A stretch of 64,000 nt of DNA from Candidatus Woesearchaeota archaeon (GCA_018661705.1 JABJHR010000019.1:150994-214993), one strand, 5' to 3'. Positions 15,712-25,752 are shown, counted from the stretch's first letter. The notes: generated from the letters alone by a model not told the origin. A program made the numbers and translations.

Positions 15712-16995
15712 ATGACTGCAAAACCAGGAGACAAAGTAAAGATAACTACTAAAAATAAGACATATGAAGGATTATTAATGCCGAACGCGGAAACAACCAA
15801 TGTTGTTATTAAATTAGATACTGGCTATAATATGGGTATAGATAAATCTAAAATAAAGACTATAAAAGTTATTAAAAAACAATATTCTAGTAAATCAAAG
15901 CCATCTAAAATTAAGAAAGACAGTAAAAAACCTACAATTGCTGTTTTGCATACTGGTGGAACAATTGCTTCTAAGGTTGATTATGGTTCTGGTGGGGTAA
16001 TTGCATCATTTTCTTCTAATGATCTTATTGAAATGTTTCCAGAACTGAAAAGTATTGCTAATGTTGAAGCTAAGTTAATTAGTAATATGATGTCAGAAGA
16101 TATTAGATTTATGCATTATAAGAAAATTGCAAAGGCAATTGCTGAACAAATAAAGAATAAAGTAGATGGTGTAATAGTTGGTCATGGCACAGACACTTTA
16201 GCAGTAACTGCTGCGGCATTATCATTTGTGTTTGAAAAATTACCAATTCCTGTTATATTTGTTGGTTCACAAAGAAGCACTGATAGAGGAAGTACTGATG
16301 GCGCTATGAATTTAATTTGCGCAGCAGAGTTTATCTCAAAAACAGATTTTGCAGGTGTTGCAGTATGTATGCATGAAAATACTAGTGATAATAATTGTGT
16401 TATCTTGCCAGCAACAAAAACAAGAAAGATGCACACTACAAGGAGAGATGCATTTAAAGCAATTAATACAAAACCAATTGCAACTATTAATTATAATACT
16501 AAGAAAATAAATTTTTTAACTAAAAAATATAATAAAAAGGATAAGGATCATCATTTTCTACTTAAAGATAAATTTGAAGAAAAAGTAGGGGTATTAAGAA
16601 CCTATTCAAACATGGATAGAGAGATTATTGATGTTTTTACTAAGCACGGTTACAAAGGTCTTGTATTAGAAACAACTGGGTTGGGTCAAGCACCAACAAA
16701 TATTAAAGAAAATTTACCTAATTATGAAGCATTAAAGACCTTTATTAAAAAAGGAGGCGTTATTGTGCTAACTTCACAATGTATTTTTGGTAGGGTTCAT
16801 GAAGATGTTTATACTAATTGTAGACGATTAAAAGATATAGGTATTATTTATGGGGAAGATATGATTACTGAAACAGCTCATGTAAAACTTTCTTGGTTAT
16901 TAGGTAATTATAATGTAAAAGAAGCAAAAAAACTTATTACAACCAATCTTAGAGGAGAAATAACAAAACGATCAGGCACTGATTACTTAGATTAA
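15712..16995 (+). CDS. gatD: Glu-tRNA(Gln) amidotransferase subunit D
   Basis: 427 residues. An N-terminal small beta-barrel (about 1-70) is joined to an asparaginase domain with the two catalytic threonine motifs: LHTGGTIAS near residue 83 and HGTDTLAVTAAA near 160, plus a downstream Lys region (RRDAFKAI). GatD releases ammonia from glutamine or asparagine for GatE, which converts Glu-tRNA(Gln) to Gln-tRNA(Gln); this is an archaea-specific enzyme. GatE is not in the window. The 3' end overlaps the convergent glycosyltransferase by 9 bases. Confidence 0.96.
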   Translation: MTAKPGDKVKITTKNKTYEGLLMPNAETTNVVIKLDTGYNMGIDKSKIKTIKVIKKQYSSKSKPSKIKKDSKKPTIAVLHTGGTIASKVDYGSGGVIASFSSNDLIEMFPELKSIANVEAKLISNMMSEDIRFMHYKKIAKAIAEQIKNKVDGVIVGHGTDTLAVTAAALSFVFEKLPIPVIFVGSQRSTDRGSTDGAMNLICAAEFISKTDFAGVAVCMHENTSDNNCVILPATKTRKMHTTRRDAFKAINTKPIATINYNTKKINFLTKKYNKKDKDHHFLLKDKFEEKVGVLRTYSNMDREIIDVFTKHGYKGLVLETTGLGQAPTNIKENLPNYEALKTFIKKGGVIVLTSQCIFGRVHEDVYTNCRRLKDIGIIYGEDMITETAHVKLSWLLGNYNVKEAKKLITTNLRGEITKRSGTDYLD

Positions 16996-18168
16996 TGATT
17001 TATACAATTTAATATACTTTTTTATTATAGATTCCCAATTAAATTCTCTTTTTATTATTTTAACATTTTTCTTGCTTATTTTTCTTCTCAGCTTTGAATC
17101 AAATAATTTAATAATCTCTTTAGAAATCTGTTTTGGGTTATTTGTAATAAACATCTTTTGTTCTTTATGTTTAAATAAATCAGCCGCAACACCTACTTTT
17201 GAACAAATAATTGGCAATCCTGATGCCGCTGCTTCTAAAATTGGTTGTCCAAAGCTTTCATAAACACTTGGATAAATAAATGCATCTGCTTTTTTATATT
17301 GTTCAGTTAGTTTTTCTTTTCTCAGTTCAGGAATAAATTGAACAAATGATTTTAATCCGTTTCTTAGAACAAATCTTTTTAATTCATATACATAACCTTT
17401 TTCTCCAGAGAAGCTACTTCTTACTTCTGATCCAACTATTGTTAACTTAACTTGTTTTTTAGAAGATTTATTAACATTATTTTTATTTATTAATTTTATG
17501 GCTTTTAACGTTGGCATAAGTGGTCTATTTCTTGTAATTCTTCCAACATAAAGCAGATTTAATGTTTTTTTATTAGTAAATTTTCTTTTTGTTTGGTATT
17601 GTTTGTAATCAATGCCTACAGGGATTAAATGAATTTTTCTTCTAGCAATTCCAAATTTTAATGCTTCTTTGTACTCCTGAAAACTATTAACAACAACAGC
17701 ATCTGCTCTTTTTGCTGTTTTCTTAAAAGTTAGTAAATCATACAACTCAAATACAAGATTCCAAGGAAACTTTACAAAGTGTTTGTAACTTAATAATGTG
17801 CCGTGTGTGCTTAAAACAAAAGGTTTTCCTTTTTTATGTGCAGTTTTTAAACCAATATCACTTTGATAACTTCTATAGCAGTGTCCATGGATAATATTAA
17901 ACTCTTCTTTTTTATTTTCTTTTTTTTGTAACGCTTTTTTCATTAATGGGGAAAAGATATACTTAAATATTCTTTTTTTGCAAAGAAACCTTTTAACGTT
18001 TACATTCTTTATTTTTTCTTTTCGTAAAACTCGTTCTACATCAAAATTTGTTGTATACACGGGACTTTTTATTCCTTTCTTCTCTAGCTCAGAACTAATC
18101 ATAAATGCTTGGTTGGCTGGCCCATGAACCTTAGGATAGAAACTTTCAATTGTACGTATTATTTTCAT
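16987..18168 (-). CDS. Glycosyltransferase, GT4 family
   Basis: 393 residues with a GT-B fold. Residues 1-24 read KIIRTIESFYPKVHGPANQ, as in GT4 donors' N-terminal domain; the C-terminal domain holds LLYVGRITRNRPL and the EX7E motif in YESFGQPILEAAASG (about 314-328). It would add a sugar to a cytosolic lipid-linked or soluble acceptor with retention of configuration. Last gene on the minus strand of the glycan region; donor and acceptor cannot be told. Confidence 0.9.
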   Translation of the reverse strand: MKIIRTIESFYPKVHGPANQAFMISSELEKKGIKSPVYTTNFDVERVLRKEKIKNVNVKRFLCKKRIFKYIFSPLMKKALQKKENKKEEFNIIHGHCYRSYQSDIGLKTAHKKGKPFVLSTHGTLLSYKHFVKFPWNLVFELYDLLTFKKTAKRADAVVVNSFQEYKEALKFGIARRKIHLIPVGIDYKQYQTKRKFTNKKTLNLLYVGRITRNRPLMPTLKAIKLINKNNVNKSSKKQVKLTIVGSEVRSSFSGEKGYVYELKRFVLRNGLKSFVQFIPELRKEKLTEQYKKADAFIYPSVYESFGQPILEAAASGLPIICSKVGVAADLFKHKEQKMFITNNPKQISKEIIKLFDSKLRRKISKKNVKIIKREFNWESIIKKYIKLYKSLI

Positions 18169-18250
18169 TCTATTTATTATTAATTCATAATTTTTATTAA
18201 AAATTTAATCTCACTCTACTTTTTTATTGTAATTGGTAAAATCTCTTTTT

Positions 18251-19954
18251 TTATTTTCTAATCAACCAATTACCCATTGCCAAGTATTTTAATCCTGAAT
18301 TTTCTAATGTGAATATTGCGGATTCAGGAGTATCTACTAATGGATAACCATGTAAATTAAAACTTGTATTGAGCATTCCACTAATTCCAGTATGTTTTTC
18401 AAATTCTTTTAATACATTTAGATAACCAGGATTCCATTCTTGTACGGTATTTGGTCTTGCCGTTCCATCTAGTGGGTGTGTTCCTGCTACAATCTCATCT
18501 CGTTTATCTGTTGTGTCAAAGCTATCAATCATATATCTGGATGGGCAACCATCTACTAAATATCTATTCATTCTTTTTTCAATAAGACTTACAGCAAAAG
18601 GCATCCAAAAATCTCTTTTTTTAATTGCAAAATTAATATCCCGAATAACCTTTAAATCACTTGGATTACCAAGAATACTTCTGTTTCCTAATGCTCTTGG
18701 TCCCCATTCTGTTCTTCCACTATGTCTTGCAACTATTTTATCTTTAGCAACTAATTCACCAACTTCTTGATCAATTCTATCGACAAATGTTGCTTTTTTT
18801 AACCAGCCTTTATTTTTTAAAACTTCTTTTATGTGGTCATTTTCAAATTCTCTGCCATAATAAACATCACCTATCTCATGATGTTGTGCTTTTATGCCAT
18901 TTTTTCTACAATGTTTATAATATGCTTCTAAGGCTGCTCCTACTGGAGTTCCACCATCATCAGCGGCAGGATAAAAGAAAATATTATCAACTTCTGGCAT
19001 TTCTCTTAATATTTTATTTGCTTTAACATTAAGGAACATTCCACCTGCACAAACAACATTATGTAATCCTGTTTTTTTGATTCCATTTTTTACCCATTGT
19101 TTAACTACTCTCTCAAAATGTAGTTGGGTTGCGGCGCTTAAATTATCAAATCTATGTTCGTGTAATCTATGTTTTAATTTTTGTCCTATGTATGGGCCAA
19201 TTGCTCTCATTCTATTTTGAAATTCTAATGGCCGTTTTGGATTAATTCTAATTATTTTTTTTACTTCATCTATGCTGTATTCTGCTTTTCCATATGCTGC
19301 CATTCCCATTACTTTGTATTCATGTTCCCATCTTTTTAATCCCATATAACCAGTCATTTCACTGTATAACACATTTCCTAAACTATTGTAAAATGTTGTT
19401 GCAGCAATCCTTTGCATTCTATTTTTATGACCTATATTGACCGTTGCACTTAAGCCATCTCCTGCTCCGTCACTTGTTAAAACTAAGTTTGGCTTTTTAC
19501 CTTTATTTTTAGAAATTGGTTTAGAATAATGTGCACAAGCAGCATGACATTTTTGATGTTCAACAAATGTTAATTCTTTGTTTTGTAACCCCATTTGTTT
19601 TAAGGCTTTATGTACATCATCCATTTTTCTGAATTTGTGTAGAATTTTTACATACCACTTAGAAAATGAATGCCCATCTAAATATGGTGCCAATCTATAA
19701 AATAATTTTACATGTAATGGAAACTCTTTCAGGGGTGAATATGTTCGATTTAAGCTTACCATAGAAATTACGTCTGTTTCATCAGGGTGAATCTTTGCAA
19801 TTTGATAAACTGCTTTCATTGCCCTTGTAGGAACTCCTGAATAGTTTTTTATGTTTCTTAATCTTTCTTCTTGTATTGCTGCTACAACTTTGCCATTTTT
19901 AACTAAAGCTGCACCTGCATTATGACCATCATTAATCCCTAATACAATAACCAT
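18251..19954 (-). CDS. NodU/TobZ-type O-carbamoyltransferase
   Basis: 567 residues. The N-terminal Kae1-like domain has GINDGHNAGAALVKNG near the start, the metal-binding EHQKCHAACAHY (about 132-143) and TSDGAGDGLS; the C-terminal domain has ARHSGRTEWGPRALGNRS, the signature of carbamoyl-phosphate-dependent transferases, and a final TSFNLHGYPLV. The enzyme moves a carbamoyl group from carbamoyl phosphate via a carbamoyl-adenylate to a sugar hydroxyl, so it probably decorates the surface glycan. A good ribosome binding site (GAGGTG) precedes the ATG; the leader is about 100 bases from a TATA box at 20076-20084. Confidence 0.93.
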   Translation of the reverse strand: MVIVLGINDGHNAGAALVKNGKVVAAIQEERLRNIKNYSGVPTRAMKAVYQIAKIHPDETDVISMVSLNRTYSPLKEFPLHVKLFYRLAPYLDGHSFSKWYVKILHKFRKMDDVHKALKQMGLQNKELTFVEHQKCHAACAHYSKPISKNKGKKPNLVLTSDGAGDGLSATVNIGHKNRMQRIAATTFYNSLGNVLYSEMTGYMGLKRWEHEYKVMGMAAYGKAEYSIDEVKKIIRINPKRPLEFQNRMRAIGPYIGQKLKHRLHEHRFDNLSAATQLHFERVVKQWVKNGIKKTGLHNVVCAGGMFLNVKANKILREMPEVDNIFFYPAADDGGTPVGAALEAYYKHCRKNGIKAQHHEIGDVYYGREFENDHIKEVLKNKGWLKKATFVDRIDQEVGELVAKDKIVARHSGRTEWGPRALGNRSILGNPSDLKVIRDINFAIKKRDFWMPFAVSLIEKRMNRYLVDGCPSRYMIDSFDTTDKRDEIVAGTHPLDGTARPNTVQEWNPGYLNVLKEFEKHTGISGMLNTSFNLHGYPLVDTPESAIFTLENSGLKYLAMGNWLIRK

Positions 19955-20075
19955 CTTAACACCTCATCCCCATTACTGATAATCTTATCACTTTATTCAT
20001 AATCCTAATTTTTAATTTGTAATTTTATAACATAATCTTTAATTATAATCTATTAATAAATGCACTCAATATCGA

Positions 20076-20090
20076 TTTATAAATATTATG
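20076..20090 (-). promoter_or_regulatory. Promoter of the carbamoyltransferase gene, shared glycan-region sequence
   Basis: On the plus strand TTTATAAATATTATG; read on the minus strand this places a TATA box about 25 bases before a start near 20052. The identical 15-mer occurs at 22969-22983 and 30196-30210. Confidence 0.5.
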
Positions 20091-20193
20091 AAGGTATAAC
20101 CTATTATATTCTAGAACCACGATTAATTCATAACCTTGTTGTGACGAATTTCGAGAAAACACAACAACCGCCATAATACGATAACCTTCATAA
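20086..20193. repeat. Nested inverted repeat between the GT2 and carbamoyltransferase genes
   Basis: TTATGAAGGT (20086-20095) pairs with ACCTTCATAA (20184-20193), extended by AATA/TATT across one bulged C. Inside, TTGTTGTG (20136-20143) pairs with CACAACAA (20160-20167) around a 16-nt loop. The layout resembles the elements at 10985-11157. The rest of 19955-20250 is AT-rich with no gene. It could be a terminator, a structured RNA or a leftover of rearrangement. Confidence 0.45.
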
Positions 20194-20250
20194 CTATTTA
20201 TTGATAACCAACTACAAACTTAGAACTTCTTACTTATGACTTTTTTCAAC

Positions 20251-21468
20251 CTAAATATCTCTGCTACTTTCAATCTTTTTCCATGTAACAATCTTTTTTC
20301 CACGTAAGAAATCAAACCACCCTAAAATAACTATCCAATTACTTGCTGTAAAATACTTAATGAAATTTAATATTTTATTGTGCGTAAAAAATCTATTTAA
20401 TGTTAATATTAACGACAAAATTGTCAGAATAATTGCGCTAATTTCAAGCACGATCAGGAAGTGTACCCACCAACTATAATTTAAGAAAAATAATCCAATA
20501 GAACTTGCAAATACAAATAGCAATGCAAAAGGTGTTAGTAATTGAAATAATTTATGGCTTGTTAAAGTAATTACGCCATACCAACCATATTTTGGATTAA
20601 ATAACATATTTTTGTGCTTGAACAATACTTGTAGTGTTCCAATTACAATTCTTTTTTTTTGTGTTTTTAAATCTTCAATATTTGTGGGTGCAGGTTCATA
20701 TGCAATCGCATATGGCTCATAGATTATTCTAAATCCTTTTTTTCTAATTGAAACAGCCATATCAAAATCTTCTGAAAGTTGTGTTGTATCAACTTCTTTA
20801 ACAACACTTGCTCTAAATGCAGTTACTTCTCCACTCATATGAATACAACTATCAAGATTACTTTCACCACTTCTTAACATCCTTTCTATGCGCCAATAAA
20901 TACTTCCTCCTTCTCCAGTTGATGTTCCATGTAAATCTCTTGCTTCAAATCTTCCACAAACACCACCAACTTTAGGATCATCAAAATGTCTGACAATATT
21001 CTTAATTGCCATCTTGTTCATCATAGCATTTCCATCAGTAATTATTATGATTTCTCCGGATGCTCTTTCTTTTCCATAATTAATTCCTGATGCTTTTCCT
21101 TCTCTTTTTGGTTGTGCAATTAGTTTTAGAATTCTTTTGTCTTTAGGATTTTTTTTATAAAACTCTTTTATAACCTTGTTTACAATTGATTGTGTTTTAT
21201 CTGTAGATGCACTATCAACAACAAATATTTCCAGTTTATCTTTTGGGTAATCAATCTCTAAGCTATTTTCTATTTTTTTTGCAATTGTTTTTTCTTCATT
21301 ATAACTCATAATCACCATAGTAACTTTTGGAAAAAATGCTTGATTAAGAAAATGATGTTTTTTTAGTAAAGGAGAAAACACAACTAAAAATACAGGGAAT
21401 CCGATAAAAGTCCAAGCTAAGAATATGATTGAAATGTACAACACAAAATATAAAATTAGTTCTATCAT
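20251..21468 (-). CDS. Membrane-bound processive-type glycosyltransferase, GT2
   Basis: 405 residues. One N-terminal membrane helix (about 4-28), a GT-A catalytic domain with MSYNEEKTIAKKIENSLE, VDSASTDKT and the DxD-like TDGNAMMN, the acid ED in QLSEDFDMAVSIRKKGF, a QRRRW-like KKRIVIGT, then three C-terminal helices (about 300-380). This is the architecture of hyaluronan/cellulose synthase-like enzymes that polymerise and export sugar chains. Twelve bases downstream of the B12 radical SAM gene on the minus strand, so in its operon. Confidence 0.9.
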   Translation of the reverse strand: MIELILYFVLYISIIFLAWTFIGFPVFLVVFSPLLKKHHFLNQAFFPKVTMVIMSYNEEKTIAKKIENSLEIDYPKDKLEIFVVDSASTDKTQSIVNKVIKEFYKKNPKDKRILKLIAQPKREGKASGINYGKERASGEIIIITDGNAMMNKMAIKNIVRHFDDPKVGGVCGRFEARDLHGTSTGEGGSIYWRIERMLRSGESNLDSCIHMSGEVTAFRASVVKEVDTTQLSEDFDMAVSIRKKGFRIIYEPYAIAYEPAPTNIEDLKTQKKRIVIGTLQVLFKHKNMLFNPKYGWYGVITLTSHKLFQLLTPFALLFVFASSIGLFFLNYSWWVHFLIVLEISAIILTILSLILTLNRFFTHNKILNFIKYFTASNWIVILGWFDFLRGKKIVTWKKIESSRDI

Positions 21469-21480
21469 TAGGTCTTCACT

Positions 21481-22944
21481 TCATTTTGTCAATTGCCATA
21501 ATCCTTTCAAATAAACAATTGTATCTCCTGGTCTTTTTATTGCCGCTACCCTTTTTGCTATTATTTTAGGTCTGAAATAAAATTTTCTATAAGAATGCTT
21601 AACCCATTTTGTTAAATATTCACTTGATAAATGAGGATATTGAATAATTGATTTTTTGCTTGGATCTGCTTTTCCAACATCCTTTTCAACAACCCATCCT
21701 TCTTGTAATGCTTTTTCTCTGAATCTTGTTCCTGGAAATGGGCTACAAACTGCAAACTGTGCAAGATCAATGTTTAGTTTTAATACTCTATCGAGTGTTT
21801 CTTTTAATGTTTCTTTTGTTTCAAGGGGGGACGCACCATATAAAATATTAAGTTTTGGTTCTATCCCATATTTTATTAGTAAATCAATAGATTTTTCAAT
21901 TGTTTCAACTTTTATTTCTTTGCCAACATCATCTAAAATTTCTTGACTAAAGCTTTCAACGCCAAAATCAACATAAACGCAGCCAGCATCTGCTAATGCT
22001 TTTACCATTTCTTCATCTACTAATCTATCATTTCTAGCTAAAATCCCAAAAGGTAATCCTACTTCTTTAAAATGTCTGCAAACTTCTAAATGTCTTTCTT
22101 TTCCCCATACAAATTGATCATCTATAACAGATATTGCTTTAATTCCAAGAGCTTTTATTTCTTCTAATTCTTTTCTAATATTTTCAGGGTCTCGAATTGT
22201 AACTGGTGGTTTTATACATTCTGGATTTTTATTACATCTTTTCCATTCTAGTTCTCTAGCATAACTTAAACTGTTTGGAACACAATACCAACACTTAGCA
22301 TTACATTGTCTAGATGTTAACATAGTAGTATAAGGAGCGCCAGGTAATTTAGGATTAGTATATTTCTTGTAATGAATTAGTGATCTGTCAGGGGTTGGTA
22401 ATTTGTTAATGTCTTTAATATATCCAAAACCAACATTTGTAATTATTTGATTTTCTTTTTTATGACTAAGCCCAGGTATTTGTTCTATGGGCATACAATC
22501 ATCATTTGGTGTATTGTTTATTTTTTTATCAATAGCATCTACAACTTTGCTTATTACTGCTTCTGCTTCTCCCCTGATTACATAATAGTTTTCTTTTACC
22601 AAGAATTCTTTAGGATCTGAGGTTGGTCTTGGACCAAACCAAATTACTGATTTTTCTTGATTAAGATATTTTACTGCCTTTAGATCTAATTCTGCACATA
22701 AAGGAACTGTGTGAAAACAATAAATATCAGAATTATCTTGTTTTGCCCATGCAATATATTCATTAAAGCTTAATCCTTCAACGGGCATATCCCTTATAAC
22801 TACTTCATGTCCCTTATTCTTTAGAATAGTTGCTGTATATAAAACTACTAAATTTGGTTGTGGGTATACTTGATATGTGCATCCGAACAATCTTTCAGCA
22901 GCACGCCCTTTTATTGTTGGAGGTGTAATAAATGTTATTTTCAT
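21481..22944 (-). CDS. Cobalamin-binding radical SAM protein
   Basis: 487 residues. The N-terminal 150 residues form a B12-binding-like Rossmann domain (LVVLYTATILKNKGHEV); the radical SAM motif is CNAKCWYC in TSRQCNAKCWYCVP, with a GVESFS motif in the barrel. B12-dependent radical SAM enzymes often methylate unactivated carbons or phosphinates; in this setting a sugar or lipid carbon is plausible but unproven. The message is probably leaderless: a TATA box at 22969-22976 lies 25 bases before the ATG. Confidence 0.9.
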   Translation of the reverse strand: MKITFITPPTIKGRAAERLFGCTYQVYPQPNLVVLYTATILKNKGHEVVIRDMPVEGLSFNEYIAWAKQDNSDIYCFHTVPLCAELDLKAVKYLNQEKSVIWFGPRPTSDPKEFLVKENYYVIRGEAEAVISKVVDAIDKKINNTPNDDCMPIEQIPGLSHKKENQIITNVGFGYIKDINKLPTPDRSLIHYKKYTNPKLPGAPYTTMLTSRQCNAKCWYCVPNSLSYARELEWKRCNKNPECIKPPVTIRDPENIRKELEEIKALGIKAISVIDDQFVWGKERHLEVCRHFKEVGLPFGILARNDRLVDEEMVKALADAGCVYVDFGVESFSQEILDDVGKEIKVETIEKSIDLLIKYGIEPKLNILYGASPLETKETLKETLDRVLKLNIDLAQFAVCSPFPGTRFREKALQEGWVVEKDVGKADPSKKSIIQYPHLSSEYLTKWVKHSYRKFYFRPKIIAKRVAAIKRPGDTIVYLKGLWQLTK

Positions 22945-22968
22945 TATATACTCGAGACATAATATTTA

Positions 22969-23016
22969 TTTATAAATATTATGTATGATTGTTGTATATG
23001 GTATACTAATAAGGAT
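22969..23016 (-). promoter_or_regulatory. Glycan-region promoter with upstream ATCCTTATTA element
   Basis: On the minus strand: ATCCTTATTA (23016-23007), then a spacer, then CATAATATTTATAAA (22983-22969) with the TATA box about 25 bases before the start of the radical SAM gene. The box lies in a 12-bp inverted repeat CATAATATTTAT/ATAAATATTATG. The same pair of motifs is found before 28471 and at 30196-30245. Confidence 0.55.
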
Positions 23017-23047
23017 AATAAATAAATTAGAATATATTAATCCAAGG

Positions 23048-24010
23048 CTAATTTTCTTTAAACCATTCAATAGTCTTTTTAATACCTTCTTCAAACTCTA
23101 TTTTTGGTTCCCAATCTAAGAATTGTCTTGCTGATGATATGTCTGGTTGTCTTTTAGTAGGGTCATCTTCGGGTAATGAATTAAATATTAACTTTGAATT
23201 AGAGTCAGCAGCATCAATTACTTTCTGAGCACATTCAAGAATTGTCATTTCTCTTGGATTTCCTAGGTTTTTAGGTCCAATTTCAGCACTATTCATCATT
23301 TTTACAATTCCTTCAACTAAGTCTGTTACATAACAAAAACTTCTTGTTTGTTCTCCGTTTCCATAAATCGTAATTTCATTATTATTTAAGGCCTGCTGAA
23401 TAAAATTTGGGATGACTCTTCCATCATCTTTTCTCATTTTTGGACCATATGTGTTAAATATTCTTATGATCTTAACTTTGGCATTAAATTTTCTATGATA
23501 AGCCATCAATAATGCTTCCCCAAACCTTTTACTTTCATCATAACAACTTCGAATTCCTACTGGATTAACATTTCCCCAATAAGTTTCTGGTTGTGGATGA
23601 ACCTTTGGTTGCCCATATGCTTCTGATGTTGAGCTAAATAAAATAACTGCGTTATGTTTCATACTTAGTTTAATCATATTATTTAATCCAAGAGAATTTG
23701 ATAAGGCAGTTTCAACAGGAAATTCTTGATAATCATTTGGTGATGCTCTAGAAGCAAGGTGATAAATCTGATTGATTTTGTTTTCCCCTACAAAACCTTT
23801 ATTTTCAAGAATCTTCTCAAATTCTTCCAAAGTTTTAGTAATATCAAATTCAATAAATACAAAGTTCTCTTTTTCTTCAAATTCCTTAATATTCTTTCTA
23901 TCTCCACTACCTAAATTATCAACACAAATGATATTATCGCCTTTATTCAAAAGAAATTCACATAAGTGGCTTCCTATAAAGCCTGCTCCACCAGTTATTA
24001 TTATATTCAT
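23048..24010 (-). CDS. NAD-dependent sugar epimerase/dehydratase, UDP-glucuronate decarboxylase-like
   Basis: 320 residues of extended short-chain dehydrogenase. N-terminal GGAGFIGSHL for NAD binding, catalytic Y-x3-K in CYDESKRFGEA with S/T upstream (LFSSTSEAYG), and NPVGIRSCYDESKR, which resembles UDP-xylose synthase (UDP-glucuronate decarboxylase); RIFNTYGPKMR follows. It would supply UDP-xylose or a related sugar to the glycan. The start is one base after the preceding methyltransferase stop, so the two are one operon. A 4-epimerase is the alternative. Confidence 0.88.
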   Translation of the reverse strand: MNIIITGGAGFIGSHLCEFLLNKGDNIICVDNLGSGDRKNIKEFEEKENFVFIEFDITKTLEEFEKILENKGFVGENKINQIYHLASRASPNDYQEFPVETALSNSLGLNNMIKLSMKHNAVILFSSTSEAYGQPKVHPQPETYWGNVNPVGIRSCYDESKRFGEALLMAYHRKFNAKVKIIRIFNTYGPKMRKDDGRVIPNFIQQALNNNEITIYGNGEQTRSFCYVTDLVEGIVKMMNSAEIGPKNLGNPREMTILECAQKVIDAADSNSKLIFNSLPEDDPTKRQPDISSARQFLDWEPKIEFEEGIKKTIEWFKEN

Positions 24011-24011
24011 T

Positions 24012-24761
24012 TTAACACTTTTTTACCATTAATTCTATGTTGTTATTCATTCTACTTTTAATAATTATCCTTTTAATTAAGTTTGAACCTTCTAATGCTA
24101 TATTTTTTATTTTAACATTATGTTTTTTTAAGCTTTTTGTTATGTTAAATGGTGTTATATAATTGATATGTTCAATATATTTATTATTTTTCCCAAACAA
24201 CCATAAATACTTTTTTGCTAATTTTTTTGGTAAAAGAGGGGGGTAAAACATTTTGTAATGTGCTTCATATGGGAATAAATAGTTTGGTGTTTTAATATAT
24301 ATGTATCTTTTATCTTTAGTTACTCTAATTGCTTCTTTTAATGCTTTATTAACATCCCCAACATGTTCTAAAACAGAGTGAAGAATTACTAAATCAAATG
24401 TTTTGTTTTTAAATGGGAGTTTTTCTGCCTTTCCTTTCACAAATTTCACATTAGAATTATGATTTTTTATTAATTCTTTTGAAATTTTAAGTACTTTATT
24501 ATCTGGTTCTAATCCTGTAACAATGGCATCTTTTTTACTTGCTTCTAAACAAAAGCCGCCCCACCCAGAACCAATATCAAGAACTTTTTTATTCTTCAAT
24601 ATGATTATTTTATTTATTTTTTTAATTATTTCTTTTTCTACTTTTCTTTCTAATTTTTGGTTTATTCTTTTTTTATAGTCTTTTAATCCTAACTCATTTA
24701 AGTAAAGTTGTTTAAGTTGCTTTTGTACCATTATCTTGTACTTTTTTTCTTTTTCATTCAT
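24012..24761 (-). CDS. Class I SAM-dependent methyltransferase
   Basis: 249 residues. SAM-binding motif I VLDIGSGWGGFCLEAS (about 79-94), the acid in GLEPDN, and motif LVILHSVLEHVGDV, typical of small-molecule and sugar methyltransferases. A Lys-rich N-terminal 60 residues precedes the fold. It overlaps the upstream membrane protein by 8 bases and is followed after one base by the epimerase, so it is a middle gene of an operon. The acceptor is probably a sugar. Confidence 0.88.
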   Translation of the reverse strand: MNEKEKKYKIMVQKQLKQLYLNELGLKDYKKRINQKLERKVEKEIIKKINKIIILKNKKVLDIGSGWGGFCLEASKKDAIVTGLEPDNKVLKISKELIKNHNSNVKFVKGKAEKLPFKNKTFDLVILHSVLEHVGDVNKALKEAIRVTKDKRYIYIKTPNYLFPYEAHYKMFYPPLLPKKLAKKYLWLFGKNNKYIEHINYITPFNITKSLKKHNVKIKNIALEGSNLIKRIIIKSRMNNNIELMVKKC

Positions 24762-25668
24762 TTTCTTTCTTTATCCTGTCGGGTTTAAATATGTTTATTC
24801 CGTATTTTGTGCCTAGTAATATTCCCATAACAATTATGATAATAATGGTTGATATACGAAAACTGATTGTTAGGGAAGTGGCATCCATGGAACTAAAACC
24901 CATTAAATTCATTAAATATATCATGCTAGCTTCTCTTACACCAAATCCTCCAGGGATTCCAGAAACTCTGCCAAGGAACATAGGTAACCAGAATATTATT
25001 ATCACTTGAGTTAAATTTAAACTAATACTCATACCCTTTGCAAATAGCCAAAAAGCAATTGTGAAATTAAAATATACCAGAATTGTACTGAAAGATAATC
25101 CCAATATCATAAACCATTTGTTTTTATTGTTTTGGATTGATTTTATTAATTCAACAACATGTCTTTTTTTAATCTTAGTTTTTTCCTTTAGAAATTTAAT
25201 TAATCTTTTGGGTAATCTTTTTTCAAAGATTTCCATTATTTTGTAACAAAAATTTCCTAATCCTTTCCAAAACCAAAGAATAACTAACATAAGAAATGCT
25301 AAAAACGCAATTATTATCTTAAATTTTATGTCCATTTCAATGTTGAATCCAACTAAATATATACACAAAACCGCAACAATTATTTGGGCTACTAAATCAA
25401 AAAGTTGTTCAATGCCAGTTATTGTTAAATTTATTTTATGAGGGAATGAATAAGTCTTTTTTAGAATATATGTTCTTATTACCAATCCTGCTGCTCTAAA
25501 TGGTGCAATTACATTTGCGGCTGATACTATCATTAATATCTCTGATAATACCGGGAGACTAATTTTTAAATTCATTCCTCTGTACAAAAACCAGCTTCTT
25601 AAAGCCATTGAGACAGGTATTAAAATGTATGCCATCAATGCAATTCCAATTAGCAGTTTATTCATCAT
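24754..25668 (-). CDS. Lysylphosphatidylglycerol synthase TM-region/UPF0104 family membrane protein
   Basis: 304 residues with about seven membrane helices. The family motif PGGFGVREASMIYL is near residue 248, preceded by FLGRVSGI. Archaeal members (for example AglD-linked domains) sit in glycosylation clusters and may act as flippases; here no aminoacyl-transferase domain is attached. First gene of the operon with the methyltransferase and epimerase. Confidence 0.88.
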   Translation of the reverse strand: MMNKLLIGIALMAYILIPVSMALRSWFLYRGMNLKISLPVLSEILMIVSAANVIAPFRAAGLVIRTYILKKTYSFPHKINLTITGIEQLFDLVAQIIVAVLCIYLVGFNIEMDIKFKIIIAFLAFLMLVILWFWKGLGNFCYKIMEIFEKRLPKRLIKFLKEKTKIKKRHVVELIKSIQNNKNKWFMILGLSFSTILVYFNFTIAFWLFAKGMSISLNLTQVIIIFWLPMFLGRVSGIPGGFGVREASMIYLMNLMGFSSMDATSLTISFRISTIIIIIVMGILLGTKYGINIFKPDRIKKENE

Positions 25669-25752
25669 TTCTATTTATCATTATCAATTTATAAATCTTC
25701 TTAAACTAAAATAGATAAATATAAATAACTCTATTTTTTAATCATAATTCTA

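Noticed and set aside
20086..20193. Insertion sequence or attachment-site remnant
   Set aside because: The inverted repeat encloses no transposase fragment and no target duplication is visible.
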